Source of the DNA: Methanovulcanius yangii
GTDB lineage: Archaea > Halobacteriota > Methanomicrobia > Methanomicrobiales > Methanomicrobiaceae
Direction of reading: 5' to 3'
Assembly: GCF_018687785.1 (NCBI RefSeq)
Contig: NZ_LTBL01000001.1
Span: forward strand, 1,355,780-1,419,779
Length of the DNA stretch: 64,000 bases
The position numbers and the translations under genes were made by a program. Below, piece by piece: positions 7,896-16,313 of the stretch (within the stretch, counting starts at the first letter, position 1; every line of letters starts with the position of its first letter). Below the pieces are notes generated by a model. It was not told the origin of the DNA. It made no database searches and worked only from the letters and a program-made list of their open reading frames with translations.

Positions 7896-9539
7896 TCAGC
7901 TCTTCAGCCTCCAGACCCGGTAGATGGAGACGAGCCCGATGATGACCGCGATGATGTACCCAAAGAGGGCCGCGTTATACGGGATACTGCCCTTTTCATC
8001 GGAGAGAAAGAGCATCAGCGACGACCCGATGACGATGGCTGCGGTGATGAGGCCAATCAGGAGATTGTTCGAGGCGCGGTCGATGGAGTTTGCGAGGCGG
8101 GCAATGTCCGTTCCGACGACTTCAATTTTCACACTACCATCGGTTGCCTTCATGAGCGCCCGGTTGATCACATGCGGCAGGGAGATGAAGTCGTCGATAA
8201 CATCGAACGTATCCTTGGTAAAGCGTTTCAGGGTGCTCCGGGAGAAGAAACTCTCCCGTTCGATCTCCGCCACATAGGGGCCGACCTCCTCGGAGAAATG
8301 GAAGTGCGGGTCCAGCTTTTTCCCGGTATCAAGTACCATGATGATGACCTTGAGGGCCTGCATCAGGCTCATGGGAACCACCAGCCGATACCGGTTCAGA
8401 AGGCCCGGCACCTGCTTCATGAGCCCCCCCAGATCAAACTGCCGGATGTCGTACCCGGAATACTCCCTGAGGATCGTGTAGGTCTCGTCCTTGAAGGAAT
8501 CGAGGATGCGATCATCGAGATCCACCCCAAGGTCGCGGAACGATGCGATGATCTCATCCACATCGTTGTCGAGAAATCCCATCAGGAGGGCAACAAGGGC
8601 CTCCCTCCGCTCGGGCCGGAGAATTGCAAACGCCCCGAAATCCAGAAAGACGAGGTCCCCCTTCATATCCACGAGGAGGTTGCCCCCGTGTGGGTCTGCG
8701 TGGAAGAACCCGTATTTGAGGATCTGCTTGATATAGGATTTGATGCCGCGATTGGCGATCTTCTTGGTGTCGAACCCGAGGATCCGTATCGCGTCCACGT
8801 CATCGACCCGGACTCCCCGGATATATTCCATGACGAGGAGTCGTGGCCCCGAATACTCCCAGTGAATACGCGGCACCCGCACAGCAGGAACTTCGGTGAC
8901 GATCTCCCGCAGACGGTCGGCATTCTTTCCGTCGTTGACAAAATCCAGCTCCTTTTGGATCTGGACCGAGAATTCCCTGACGACCCCGCTCGGATTATAG
9001 ATTTTATACTCGGGAAAATTCTTCTCGACCCGTTCGGCAAGGGAGGCGAGGATCTTCAGGTCCACCTCTATGATGTCTTCTATGCCCGGACGCTGGACCT
9101 TGACCGCCACCACTGTCCCGTCCCTGAGCATTGCCCGGTGGACCTGTGAGAGCGAAGCCGATGCGGTCGGCACCTCTTCAAAATATGCGAACGTCTTCTC
9201 GATCGGGCCGCAGTATTCTTCTATGGTTCCCCGAACCTCATCGAAGGGGACAGGTTTTACCCTGTCAGTAAGGGCCTGCAGCTCCTCAATGAGCTCCGGG
9301 GGGAGCATCTCCCTTCGGGTGCTTACCATCTGCCCGAATTTGATGAATGTCGGCCCCAGTTCCTCAAGGGCAAGGCGCACCCGTTCATACTCGCTCAGGT
9401 ATATCTCCGGCTCTTTCTTCCTCCTGAACGGACGCCGCCGGGTTGTTGTGCCGGGATACATCTGTTCCAGGGCAATGCCAAAGCCATACTTGATGAGGAT
9501 GTCGGCGATCTGTCCATATCGCCTGAACCGGGTTACCAT
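7896..9539 (-). CDS. ABC1/UbiB-family atypical protein kinase
   Basis: The 547-residue protein is an ABC1 (ADCK/UbiB) kinase-like protein. It has the signature KFGQMVSTR (the KxGQ motif) about residue 90, the VAVKVQRPG nucleotide-binding lysine, and a DPHGGN plus FLDFGAF catalytic/metal pair. Two helices at the C-terminus anchor it in the membrane. In bacteria and mitochondria such proteins support quinone synthesis. Methanomicrobiales lack classical quinones, so the lipid or cofactor served here is unknown. I use the ATG at 9539, which starts just before the conserved helix RYGQIADILIKYG. It is the last gene in a minus-strand run, 25 bases after the MFS gene. Confidence 0.88.
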   Translation of the reverse strand: MVTRFRRYGQIADILIKYGFGIALEQMYPGTTTRRRPFRRKKEPEIYLSEYERVRLALEELGPTFIKFGQMVSTRREMLPPELIEELQALTDRVKPVPFDEVRGTIEEYCGPIEKTFAYFEEVPTASASLSQVHRAMLRDGTVVAVKVQRPGIEDIIEVDLKILASLAERVEKNFPEYKIYNPSGVVREFSVQIQKELDFVNDGKNADRLREIVTEVPAVRVPRIHWEYSGPRLLVMEYIRGVRVDDVDAIRILGFDTKKIANRGIKSYIKQILKYGFFHADPHGGNLLVDMKGDLVFLDFGAFAILRPERREALVALLMGFLDNDVDEIIASFRDLGVDLDDRILDSFKDETYTILREYSGYDIRQFDLGGLMKQVPGLLNRYRLVVPMSLMQALKVIIMVLDTGKKLDPHFHFSEEVGPYVAEIERESFFSRSTLKRFTKDTFDVIDDFISLPHVINRALMKATDGSVKIEVVGTDIARLANSIDRASNNLLIGLITAAIVIGSSLMLFLSDEKGSIPYNAALFGYIIAVIIGLVSIYRVWRLKS

Positions 9540-9564
9540 GGGTAACCGAAAATAAGCGGTGCAC

Positions 9565-10752
9565 CTAAATATCCTTTCTCTGTGCCGATACCGACCGCCT
9601 CCATGGATAGGGGACGAGGAAGAAGAGCACGAGGGCAACAAGGACCGGCAGGACAAAGAGTTGCATCGATGCGGCAAGGCTCGTCATATCTGCATAGAAA
9701 CCACTGACCGCCACCCCTGCCCCCCCCGCCCCTACGGCAAGACCGAGCATCAGTCCGGAGACCAGGCCGACATTGCCGGGAACCAGTTCATGTGCCATGG
9801 TAACCGTCGTCGAGAAGGTGGACCACAGGGCAAATCCGAATGCGATGAGAAACACAAACGACAGCATCCCGGACGTTGCCATGAAGAGCAGGAAGAACGG
9901 GATGGAGAGTGCGGTAAAGAAGAGCACAAGCTCCTTTCTCCCATAGGTATCCGAGAGGGTGCCGACGATCACCTGTCCGAGCACTCCGGCAAAGAGCATG
10001 CAGGAGACGAGAAGGTTGGCGGAGACGATGTCGAGCCCCTTGACCTGGTGCAGGAAGGTCGGAAGAAACGCCACTGAACCGAATATCGCCCAGGCCCGAA
10101 ACGCCGAACCGCTGACGAGGATCCCTGCTGCACGGACCATTCGCCGCTGGTCCGCCACGTCACCGCCGACCATCCGGGGAGGCTGCGGTATCGCCGCCAC
10201 CTCCTGTTCCGACGGGAGAATGCGGTGGAGGACAAACGCCATGAGGACGGCAGGGATCACCATAAGGGCCAGACCATGAAGTCCGTAGAGGGCCACCAGA
10301 CCGCCGGCAATGATCGGCCCCACGGCAAAGCCGATGTTGCCCCCCACCACGAAGAAGGAGGTGAGCCGCCCGCGGGCCGGGCCGTGCGCCAGCCGGGAGA
10401 CGAGCCCGAGCGCAGCCGGGTGGAAGAGAGCATGCCCAAGCGCCGCACAGACGGCAAAGAGAAGGATCACCCAGTATGACTGCACCAGCCCGATGGCCGA
10501 TATGAAGACCGCACAGATGAGTATCGTCACCTTCACCGGGACGGCCTTCCCCCGTGCGTCGTAGAGCCACCCGAAGACCGGTTGGGTAAACGAGGAGGTC
10601 AGATTCCACACCGTGACGATGAGCCCAGCCATGAAGTAGCTATAATTGTTCTGGACAATGAGGAGCGGAAGAATGGCGGCGATGACCGGGGAGTAGATGT
10701 CGGTCACCACATGCGCCGCAGAGAGGCCGAAGATGGCACGTGTCTCGTTCAT
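9565..10752 (-). CDS. Major facilitator superfamily transporter
   Basis: The 395-residue protein has about 12 hydrophobic helices and the MFS loop signatures GWLYDARGK (loop 2-3) and GTLSDTYGRKE (loop 8-9). Substrate is unknown; drug or metabolite efflux is typical of the subgroup. The ATG at 10752 follows GAGGAGGGAGC, a strong ribosome-binding site, and overlaps the methylase stop (ATGA). Its position at the end of an operon of central metabolic and translation-modification genes gives no clear substrate hint. Confidence 0.85.
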   Translation of the reverse strand: MNETRAIFGLSAAHVVTDIYSPVIAAILPLLIVQNNYSYFMAGLIVTVWNLTSSFTQPVFGWLYDARGKAVPVKVTILICAVFISAIGLVQSYWVILLFAVCAALGHALFHPAALGLVSRLAHGPARGRLTSFFVVGGNIGFAVGPIIAGGLVALYGLHGLALMVIPAVLMAFVLHRILPSEQEVAAIPQPPRMVGGDVADQRRMVRAAGILVSGSAFRAWAIFGSVAFLPTFLHQVKGLDIVSANLLVSCMLFAGVLGQVIVGTLSDTYGRKELVLFFTALSIPFFLLFMATSGMLSFVFLIAFGFALWSTFSTTVTMAHELVPGNVGLVSGLMLGLAVGAGGAGVAVSGFYADMTSLAASMQLFVLPVLVALVLFFLVPYPWRRSVSAQRKDI

Positions 10753-11357
10753 GCTCCCTCCTCCCGCACGATGCGGATGAATTCCACCGGGATCGTCACC
10801 CGGTCCTTCGTGTGATGCGCAAAGGTTCGCGAGATGGGAAACCGGTGTGTGATGAGCGTATCCACCACCCCGCGGCCACGGATGTAGGCCTCCACAAATC
10901 TCGCCGACCCGGCATTGAAGATCCCCCACACCACCTCTGCAGATGCGAGCCCCGCATCGATGAACGGTCGGTCGGCATGGACACGCTGGGCACCAAAGGG
11001 CGGGTTCATGATCACGGAGTCAGCGGGCGGGACGGTCATTCCGGCGATATCTCCTTCCAGAAAGGTGATATCCGCATCGATGCAGGCTGCATTGCGCCGT
11101 GCCACATCCAGGGCCGCCCCGTCGATATCGATGCCGATCACTTCACCGGCGCCGAGCATCCACGCACCGCACGAGAGAATCCCCGCACCGCACCCGAGGT
11201 CAAGCACCCGGAGGCCCCGAATGTCCCCCCGCCGGTCTGCCTCATGGAGAAACCGCGCCGCCACCGTTGCAGGCGTGGCATACTGCTCGAGGGCCGCCTC
11301 GGGCCGTTCGAACCCCTCCAGAGTCTCGAGTTCCATCTCCAGGTGCCGGATTTTCAC
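10749..11357 (-). CDS. METTL5-like RNA N6-adenine methyltransferase
   Basis: The protein of about 202 residues is a class I SAM methyltransferase. It has the VLDLGCGAGILS SAM loop (about residue 50) and the NPPFG catalytic tetrad of N6-adenine methylases. The N-terminal LEGFERPEAALEQY and PFGAQR segments match the METTL5 family; the human member makes m6A in the small rRNA, and archaeal members probably do the same. I prefer the GTG at 11357, which has AGGTGA five bases upstream; a GTG at 11366 is the alternative. It overlaps or abuts dph2, pairing two translation-apparatus modification enzymes. Confidence 0.82.
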   Translation of the reverse strand: MKIRHLEMELETLEGFERPEAALEQYATPATVAARFLHEADRRGDIRGLRVLDLGCGAGILSCGAWMLGAGEVIGIDIDGAALDVARRNAACIDADITFLEGDIAGMTVPPADSVIMNPPFGAQRVHADRPFIDAGLASAEVVWGIFNAGSARFVEAYIRGRGVVDTLITHRFPISRTFAHHTKDRVTIPVEFIRIVREEGA

Positions 11358-11362
11358 GAATC

Positions 11363-12310
11363 TCACCTGATCTCATCGATCTGGTAGTCGTCCCAGTCCC
11401 TGACCCCGCAGACAATCTCATACTCAGGCGGGGAGAGAACGGGGACGGGAAAGCGGACCTGGTCGTCATAGGCAAGCCGGGGACATGCGGTATTGACATA
11501 ACACCCGAAGCCGAGATTCAGCAGCGCATCGGGGGAGACCTCACGAAGCGTGATGCAGAATGCTCCTTCCCGGAGACCAAGAAGGCGGCGGGCCTCCTCC
11601 CGGCGGGCCTGTCCGGTCTTCGTCGAGAGAATGATACCGGTGCTCGCCGCATCCCGCGCCTTTTCTATCTGGGCAAACCGGCGCCGGAGAAGAGCGTCGG
11701 CATCGACCTCCCCCGCCGTTCCGGTCACGGGGTCGAATGCCACGACCCTCGCACCCGTCGCAAGCCGGATGCCGATGGGATGGAAGACTCCCGTCCCGAC
11801 GAAGAGAACCTCACGTGCCCCGGTTCGTTTTGCGGCCTCGAAGGAGCAGCCGAGCACCTGCCCCCTGAAGGGCGCCCGTGGTGCACCGTCCCGGATAACC
11901 GCGGTGATCCCGTGGGACTCGAGCACCCCTGCGATATCGTCGATGAGATGGGCGTGCTGGATGGTGGTGACAAGCCCCACCTCTGTTTCCCGAAGAAGAG
12001 GGATGACCGCCTCCACCACCGCCGGGTCAAAATCGTACCTGACGTATTCGTAGATGACACCGTCCCGGTCCTCCACCGGGGCGTGCCCGAAGTGGACGAG
12101 AACGTCTGCGAAGGCGAGGGTATCCTCGGCGAGATCGCAGGCGCCGTAACAGGGGTCTCCGCTGATGATCACGTCGTACCCTTCCGCTCTCAGGGCACGT
12201 GCAACGGGGAATGCCTGCCTCTTGAGTCCCTCGGGGAACTGGAGGGAGAGCCGCCGGGCACCGGTAGCCCGGATACGGGCAAGGAGATCAGAAGTAAGTA
12301 TTGATGACAT
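11363..12310 (-). CDS. dph2: 2-(3-amino-3-carboxypropyl)histidine synthase (diphthamide synthesis)
   Basis: The 315-residue protein is the archaeal radical [4Fe-4S] enzyme that transfers the aminocarboxypropyl group of SAM to a histidine of elongation factor 2, the first step of diphthamide formation. The three domains each carry a conserved cysteine: SGDPCYGACD (Cys58 region), LGCSFE in the middle, and NTACPRLAYDD near the C-terminus. Together these hold the cluster. The ATG at 12310 overlaps hpt by 23 bases; the longer frame upstream has no family resemblance. Confidence 0.9.
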   Translation of the reverse strand: MSSILTSDLLARIRATGARRLSLQFPEGLKRQAFPVARALRAEGYDVIISGDPCYGACDLAEDTLAFADVLVHFGHAPVEDRDGVIYEYVRYDFDPAVVEAVIPLLRETEVGLVTTIQHAHLIDDIAGVLESHGITAVIRDGAPRAPFRGQVLGCSFEAAKRTGAREVLFVGTGVFHPIGIRLATGARVVAFDPVTGTAGEVDADALLRRRFAQIEKARDAASTGIILSTKTGQARREEARRLLGLREGAFCITLREVSPDALLNLGFGCYVNTACPRLAYDDQVRFPVPVLSPPEYEIVCGVRDWDDYQIDEIR

Positions 12311-12839
12311 TGACGCCCGTTTCATCGACCTCGATCTCGACCAGTGCCTTGTACTCACGGCCGATATCAACGTTTCCGCGCTTGATGACGACGAGCACGT
12401 CCTGCACATGCGCCCCGCACTTCTCAAGCCCTTCGAGCATGGCGACCATCGTCCCTCCGGTCAAAAGCACATCGTCCACGACCGCCACCCGTTCGCCGGC
12501 GGCAACACCGTTCATGTAGAGCTCTCCCTTGGAATAGCCGGTCGTCTGGTGAAGGGCACACTCCCCGGGCAGACCGTAGTGCCGCTTTCGGACGATGGTG
12601 AGCGGGATGTCGGTCATCAACGAGAGGGTGACCCCGATGTGAATGCCCATCGCCTCGGCAACCACTATCTTGTCGACATTTTCGAGGTCGAGAACACGCG
12701 CCATGCCGACGGCCACTTCCCGCAGGAGGCCCGGTTCGACGACCGGCACCCCGTCGCTGATCGGGTGAATGAAATAGTTATATTCGCCGCGACGTACAAT
12801 CGGACAGTTCTCCAGTGATGCAACAAGTTTGTCAAACAT
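12288..12839 (-). CDS. hpt: Hypoxanthine/guanine phosphoribosyltransferase (archaeal type)
   Basis: The 183-residue protein carries the PRPP-binding motif VAVVDDVLLTGGT (about residues 118-130) and is the usual length of the archaeal Hpt/PyrE-like purine salvage enzymes. It would convert hypoxanthine or guanine plus PRPP to IMP or GMP in the cytoplasm. The KIVVAEAMGIHIG segment just after the first third is typical. It overlaps mfnA by 8 bases and dph2 by 23, so it is co-transcribed with both. Confidence 0.85.
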   Translation of the reverse strand: MFDKLVASLENCPIVRRGEYNYFIHPISDGVPVVEPGLLREVAVGMARVLDLENVDKIVVAEAMGIHIGVTLSLMTDIPLTIVRKRHYGLPGECALHQTTGYSKGELYMNGVAAGERVAVVDDVLLTGGTMVAMLEGLEKCGAHVQDVLVVIKRGNVDIGREYKALVEIEVDETGVNVINTYF

Positions 12840-13929
12840 TCATTTCACCTATATCATGCAAAAAATTCTCAATCGCCTGTGTGGAGACATGCGGCATGCA
12901 GACGATGCGCATATGGCCGTCCCGTGTCCGGGAGACCTGCCATCCCTCCGGGGTATTCGGGCACTCGAAGGCGGCGACATTGACCTCGGGTTCGACGACG
13001 ACAGGGTAGCCGTAGCCTTCCATGCCGTCAATCAGAAGGCGTGTCCTGTCCATGCACTCCCGGACGATCCGGGTAAAGCCATCCCGTCCAAGGAGCTGAA
13101 GGACGGCCCATGCCCCGACGACCGCACCGCCCGGGCGGGTCCCTGCAAGAGTGAACTCCTTTTTTACAGTCAGGTACGGGGTATCAACATTGAGGGCGCA
13201 GAGCATCGATTCTTCCCGCGTCAGGAGGCATCCGACGGGAATCGTCGACATCCCCATCTTGTGCGGGTCCACAGAGATGCTTGCGACACCATCCAGACGG
13301 AAATCAAAGACCGGTGCGTCTTCGAGAAACGGGAGGACCAACCCCCCGAAGGCGGCATCCACATGGAGGTGGACCTGTCGTTCGAGGGCAAGTTCGGCAA
13401 GGCGCTCGATCGGATCGACAACACCATATTCGGTCGTCCCGGCGATCCCTACAAGGGCAATCGTCTGGTCGTCAATGAAGCGTTCCGCCGCATCCACATC
13501 CATTCGGTACCTTCCGTCCGAGGGGACGGTGCGCATCTCAAGGCCGAGGAGATCACAGGCCTTCTCAAAGGAGAAATGAGCCGACTCCGGGACGACGACA
13601 TTCGGCGATGCAACGGGTTTTGCCTTCCGGGCTATCCGCAATGCCTGGATATTGGACTCCGTCCCGCCGGACGTCGCATAGCCGCATACCCCGGAGAGGT
13701 GGAGCAGTGATCCGAGTTCTTCGGTCAGAAGGGTCTCTATCTCGGCAGTCCCCTGAAAAAGGCCCGGATCGCCCAGGTTCGACTCAATAAACATCTCCTG
13801 CACCTTCACTGCAAGCGGATGCGGAAGGGTGCACATTGAGGAGAGGACCTTGCGGTAGCAGCGGTCTTTTGCTTTCTGAGAAGAGAGAAAAGAGAGGATC
13901 TTTTCTTCAGGACAACCCGCCGTTCGCAT
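12832..13929 (-). CDS. mfnA: L-tyrosine/L-aspartate decarboxylase
   Basis: The 365-residue PLP enzyme is a group II decarboxylase. The cofactor lysine sits in SVDPHKMGM (Lys224), with LHVDAAFGG (Asp191) upstream and GTESN near residue 89. In methanogens MfnA makes tyramine for methanofuran, and can also make beta-alanine for coenzyme A. The ATG at 13929 overlaps the ppsA stop (TAATG). It is therefore probably translated together with PEP synthase, linking a C1-carrier cofactor pathway to gluconeogenic PEP. Confidence 0.92.
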   Translation of the reverse strand: MRTAGCPEEKILSFLSSQKAKDRCYRKVLSSMCTLPHPLAVKVQEMFIESNLGDPGLFQGTAEIETLLTEELGSLLHLSGVCGYATSGGTESNIQALRIARKAKPVASPNVVVPESAHFSFEKACDLLGLEMRTVPSDGRYRMDVDAAERFIDDQTIALVGIAGTTEYGVVDPIERLAELALERQVHLHVDAAFGGLVLPFLEDAPVFDFRLDGVASISVDPHKMGMSTIPVGCLLTREESMLCALNVDTPYLTVKKEFTLAGTRPGGAVVGAWAVLQLLGRDGFTRIVRECMDRTRLLIDGMEGYGYPVVVEPEVNVAAFECPNTPEGWQVSRTRDGHMRIVCMPHVSTQAIENFLHDIGEMNV

Positions 13930-16193
13930 TACTTTCTCGCCATCTCGAGGAGTATCCGCTGCTCGGTCCGTGCAGCGGTCTCACGGATTTTCGGCACCGC
14001 ATCGATATTTGCGGAGACGCTGGTAATCCCGGTACGGATGAGCCATTCGACCATCTCGGGGTCGGACCCTGCCTGCCCGCAGATGGAGCACTCGACGCCG
14101 CCTTCGCGGCACCGGCCGATGGCATACTCGATGAGTTTGAGTACTGCCGGATGTTTAGGTTCGTACATGCCCGCAACATTCTGGTTGTTGCGGTCGATTG
14201 CAAGGGTGTACTGGATGAGATCGTTCGTGCCGAAGGAGGCGAAGTTGATGCCCGCCGCGATGAAGTCGTCGATGAGAAGAGCACTGGACGGAATCTCGAT
14301 CATGACGCCGAGGGTGGTGTTTGCCACATCGACGCCCCATCCCGCGAGCATGGCACGGGCGGCGATGAACTCACGCGGGTGGCCGACGAGCGGGAACATG
14401 AGGCCCATGTTCGAGTAGCCTTCGGCCCAGAGACGCTTGAACGCCTCCACCTGAAGGCGGAACTGCTCGGTCTGCTGGAGGTCGCGCCGGATGCCGCGCC
14501 ATCCGAGCATCGGGTTGTGCTCGTCGGGTTCGTTCTCTCCACCCTCCATGTTCCGGAACTCGTCGGTGGGTGCATCAAGCGTGCGGACCCAGACCGGTTT
14601 TCCGGGGAATGCATCGAGGACCGTTTTAATCCCACGGTAGAGTTCTTCTACGAATTCCTCTTCCTTGTTGTGTGCAATAAACCAGCCGGGGGTCCGGTTG
14701 AGACCAAGGATCAGGTGCTCGATTCTCAGGAGCCCGACACCATCCGCACCGGTCGCCGCAGCACGTGCAGCGGCCTCGGGAAGTGAGACATTGACCTTGA
14801 TGGAGGTGCCGGTGATGATCGGTGCCGCGACAAACCCTCCAACAGGGGCGGGCGCCTCCTCCCGGGGGGCACTGACCCTCCCTTCGAAGACCAGTCCCTT
14901 TTCACCATCGACCGTTACGACCTGTCCCTCTTTGAGGGTCTGGGTCGCCGTGCGTGTACCGACAACGGCAGGCGTTCCGAGTTCACGGGAGACGATGGCC
15001 GCATGGCAGGTCATGCCTCCTTCATCGGTGATGATGGCGCAGACCTTGCGCATACCCGGGACCATGTCCGGGTTGGTCATCTTTGCAACCATGATGTCTC
15101 CTTCCTTCACCTTCGCAAGATCCCTGACCGAATCCACGATGACGACTTCGCCGGTGGCAATCCCCGGGGAGGCGCCCTGTCCTTCCAGAATTATTGATAC
15201 ATTTTCCTGCACGGTCGCAGCCTCCTTGGAATGCATTTGTGAGATGGTGGTAATCGGACGGGACTGGAGAATGTAGATGGTGCCCTCCACAATGCTCCAC
15301 TCGACGTCCTGCGGGTTTCCATAGTGATCCTCGGCGATCTTCCCGTACCGGGCAAGATCGGCAATCTCGCTGTCGGAGAGGACCGGGATGTCACGGCGAT
15401 CGGCGGGAACCGGCACTTCCTTGGTGCCATGGTCGCCATCCGGGAGGATCTCGATATTTTTGGTGGCAATGTACCGGTCAACGACCTTCTTTGAACGCTG
15501 ATCAAAGACATAATTGTCTGGCGATACGGCACCCGAAACAACAGCCTCGCCCAAACCCCAGGACCCTTCGATAATCGTGGTCGGCTCCCCGGTCACGGGG
15601 TGCGAGGAGAACAGGACACCGGCCTTTTCTGACTTGACCAGCTGCTGCACGACGACGGCAATATCGACACTCCGATCGTCGAAGCCCTGCTTGGCGCGGT
15701 AGTAGATTGCCCGTGCACCATAGAGGGACGCCCAGCACATCTGGACCGCCTCAAGGAGGTTTGCATCCCCCTTGATATTGAGGTAGGTCTCCTGCTGGCC
15801 GGCAAAGCTTGCATCCGGGAGGTCTTCGGCCGTCGCACTGGACCGGACCGCAACGATGACGCCCTCACCCATGGAGCCGTAGGCGGAAATGATCTTCTCG
15901 CGCAGGTCCATCGGCATTGACGCCTTCATGACGATCTCCTTCACCCGTGTCGCGGTCGATTCAAGGAGGTCGGCATCCTCAACGTCAAGCCCCTGCAGAA
16001 GGGAAAAAACCGCTTCATCGATGTTGGTTTCCTCAAGGAAACGTCTGAAGGCCTGCGCGGTGACGACGAACGCACCGGGGACCGGCAGACCGACCGAGGT
16101 CATTTCTCCGAGGGAGGCACCTTTCCCCCCAACCGACGGAATGTCCTCTTTTTTTATCTCTGCAAGCCACAGAATATCTGGCATCTTGGTCAT
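13929..16193 (-). CDS. ppsA: Phosphoenolpyruvate synthase
   Basis: The 754-residue protein has the three expected parts: an N-terminal ATP-grasp domain (GGKGASLGEM near residue 22), the phosphohistidine domain with GGMTCHAAIVSRELG (near 400), and a C-terminal PEP-utilising barrel ending in CSICGQAGSD with the catalytic Cys. It makes PEP from pyruvate and ATP, the gluconeogenic entry step in an autotrophic methanogen. I use the ATG at 16193, which has AGGTGG eight bases upstream; a GTG at 16205 also opens the frame. It heads the long minus-strand run that ends with the ABC1 kinase. Confidence 0.93.
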   Translation of the reverse strand: MTKMPDILWLAEIKKEDIPSVGGKGASLGEMTSVGLPVPGAFVVTAQAFRRFLEETNIDEAVFSLLQGLDVEDADLLESTATRVKEIVMKASMPMDLREKIISAYGSMGEGVIVAVRSSATAEDLPDASFAGQQETYLNIKGDANLLEAVQMCWASLYGARAIYYRAKQGFDDRSVDIAVVVQQLVKSEKAGVLFSSHPVTGEPTTIIEGSWGLGEAVVSGAVSPDNYVFDQRSKKVVDRYIATKNIEILPDGDHGTKEVPVPADRRDIPVLSDSEIADLARYGKIAEDHYGNPQDVEWSIVEGTIYILQSRPITTISQMHSKEAATVQENVSIILEGQGASPGIATGEVVIVDSVRDLAKVKEGDIMVAKMTNPDMVPGMRKVCAIITDEGGMTCHAAIVSRELGTPAVVGTRTATQTLKEGQVVTVDGEKGLVFEGRVSAPREEAPAPVGGFVAAPIITGTSIKVNVSLPEAAARAAATGADGVGLLRIEHLILGLNRTPGWFIAHNKEEEFVEELYRGIKTVLDAFPGKPVWVRTLDAPTDEFRNMEGGENEPDEHNPMLGWRGIRRDLQQTEQFRLQVEAFKRLWAEGYSNMGLMFPLVGHPREFIAARAMLAGWGVDVANTTLGVMIEIPSSALLIDDFIAAGINFASFGTNDLIQYTLAIDRNNQNVAGMYEPKHPAVLKLIEYAIGRCREGGVECSICGQAGSDPEMVEWLIRTGITSVSANIDAVPKIRETAARTEQRILLEMARK

Positions 16194-16235
16194 GCTCATT
16201 ACCACCTGATGATTGTGTGTAATATTCTTCTGAGT

Positions 16236-16247
16236 ACCTAATTAGGT
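16236..16247. promoter_or_regulatory. 12-base perfect palindrome in the ppsA-serA divergent promoter region
   Basis: ACCTAATTAGGT is a perfect palindrome lying 43 bases before the ppsA start and 67 bases before the serA start. It could be the ppsA TATA region, an operator for either gene, or both. Confidence 0.35.
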
Positions 16248-16313
16248 TTGCCAACCGGGCCACCGTGGGAAACCATGAATAGACGATACGTGAAGTAAAT
16301 ATGGGGAACAATA

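Noticed and set aside
8172-9149. Plus-strand frame of 325 residues opposite the ABC1 kinase
   Set aside because: Composition is His, Asp and Glu-rich without motifs, as expected for an antisense shadow.
11099-12304. Plus-strand frame of 401 residues opposite dph2
   Set aside because: The minus strand has conserved Dph2 cysteines and good gene overlaps, while this frame is Pro/Arg-rich noise.
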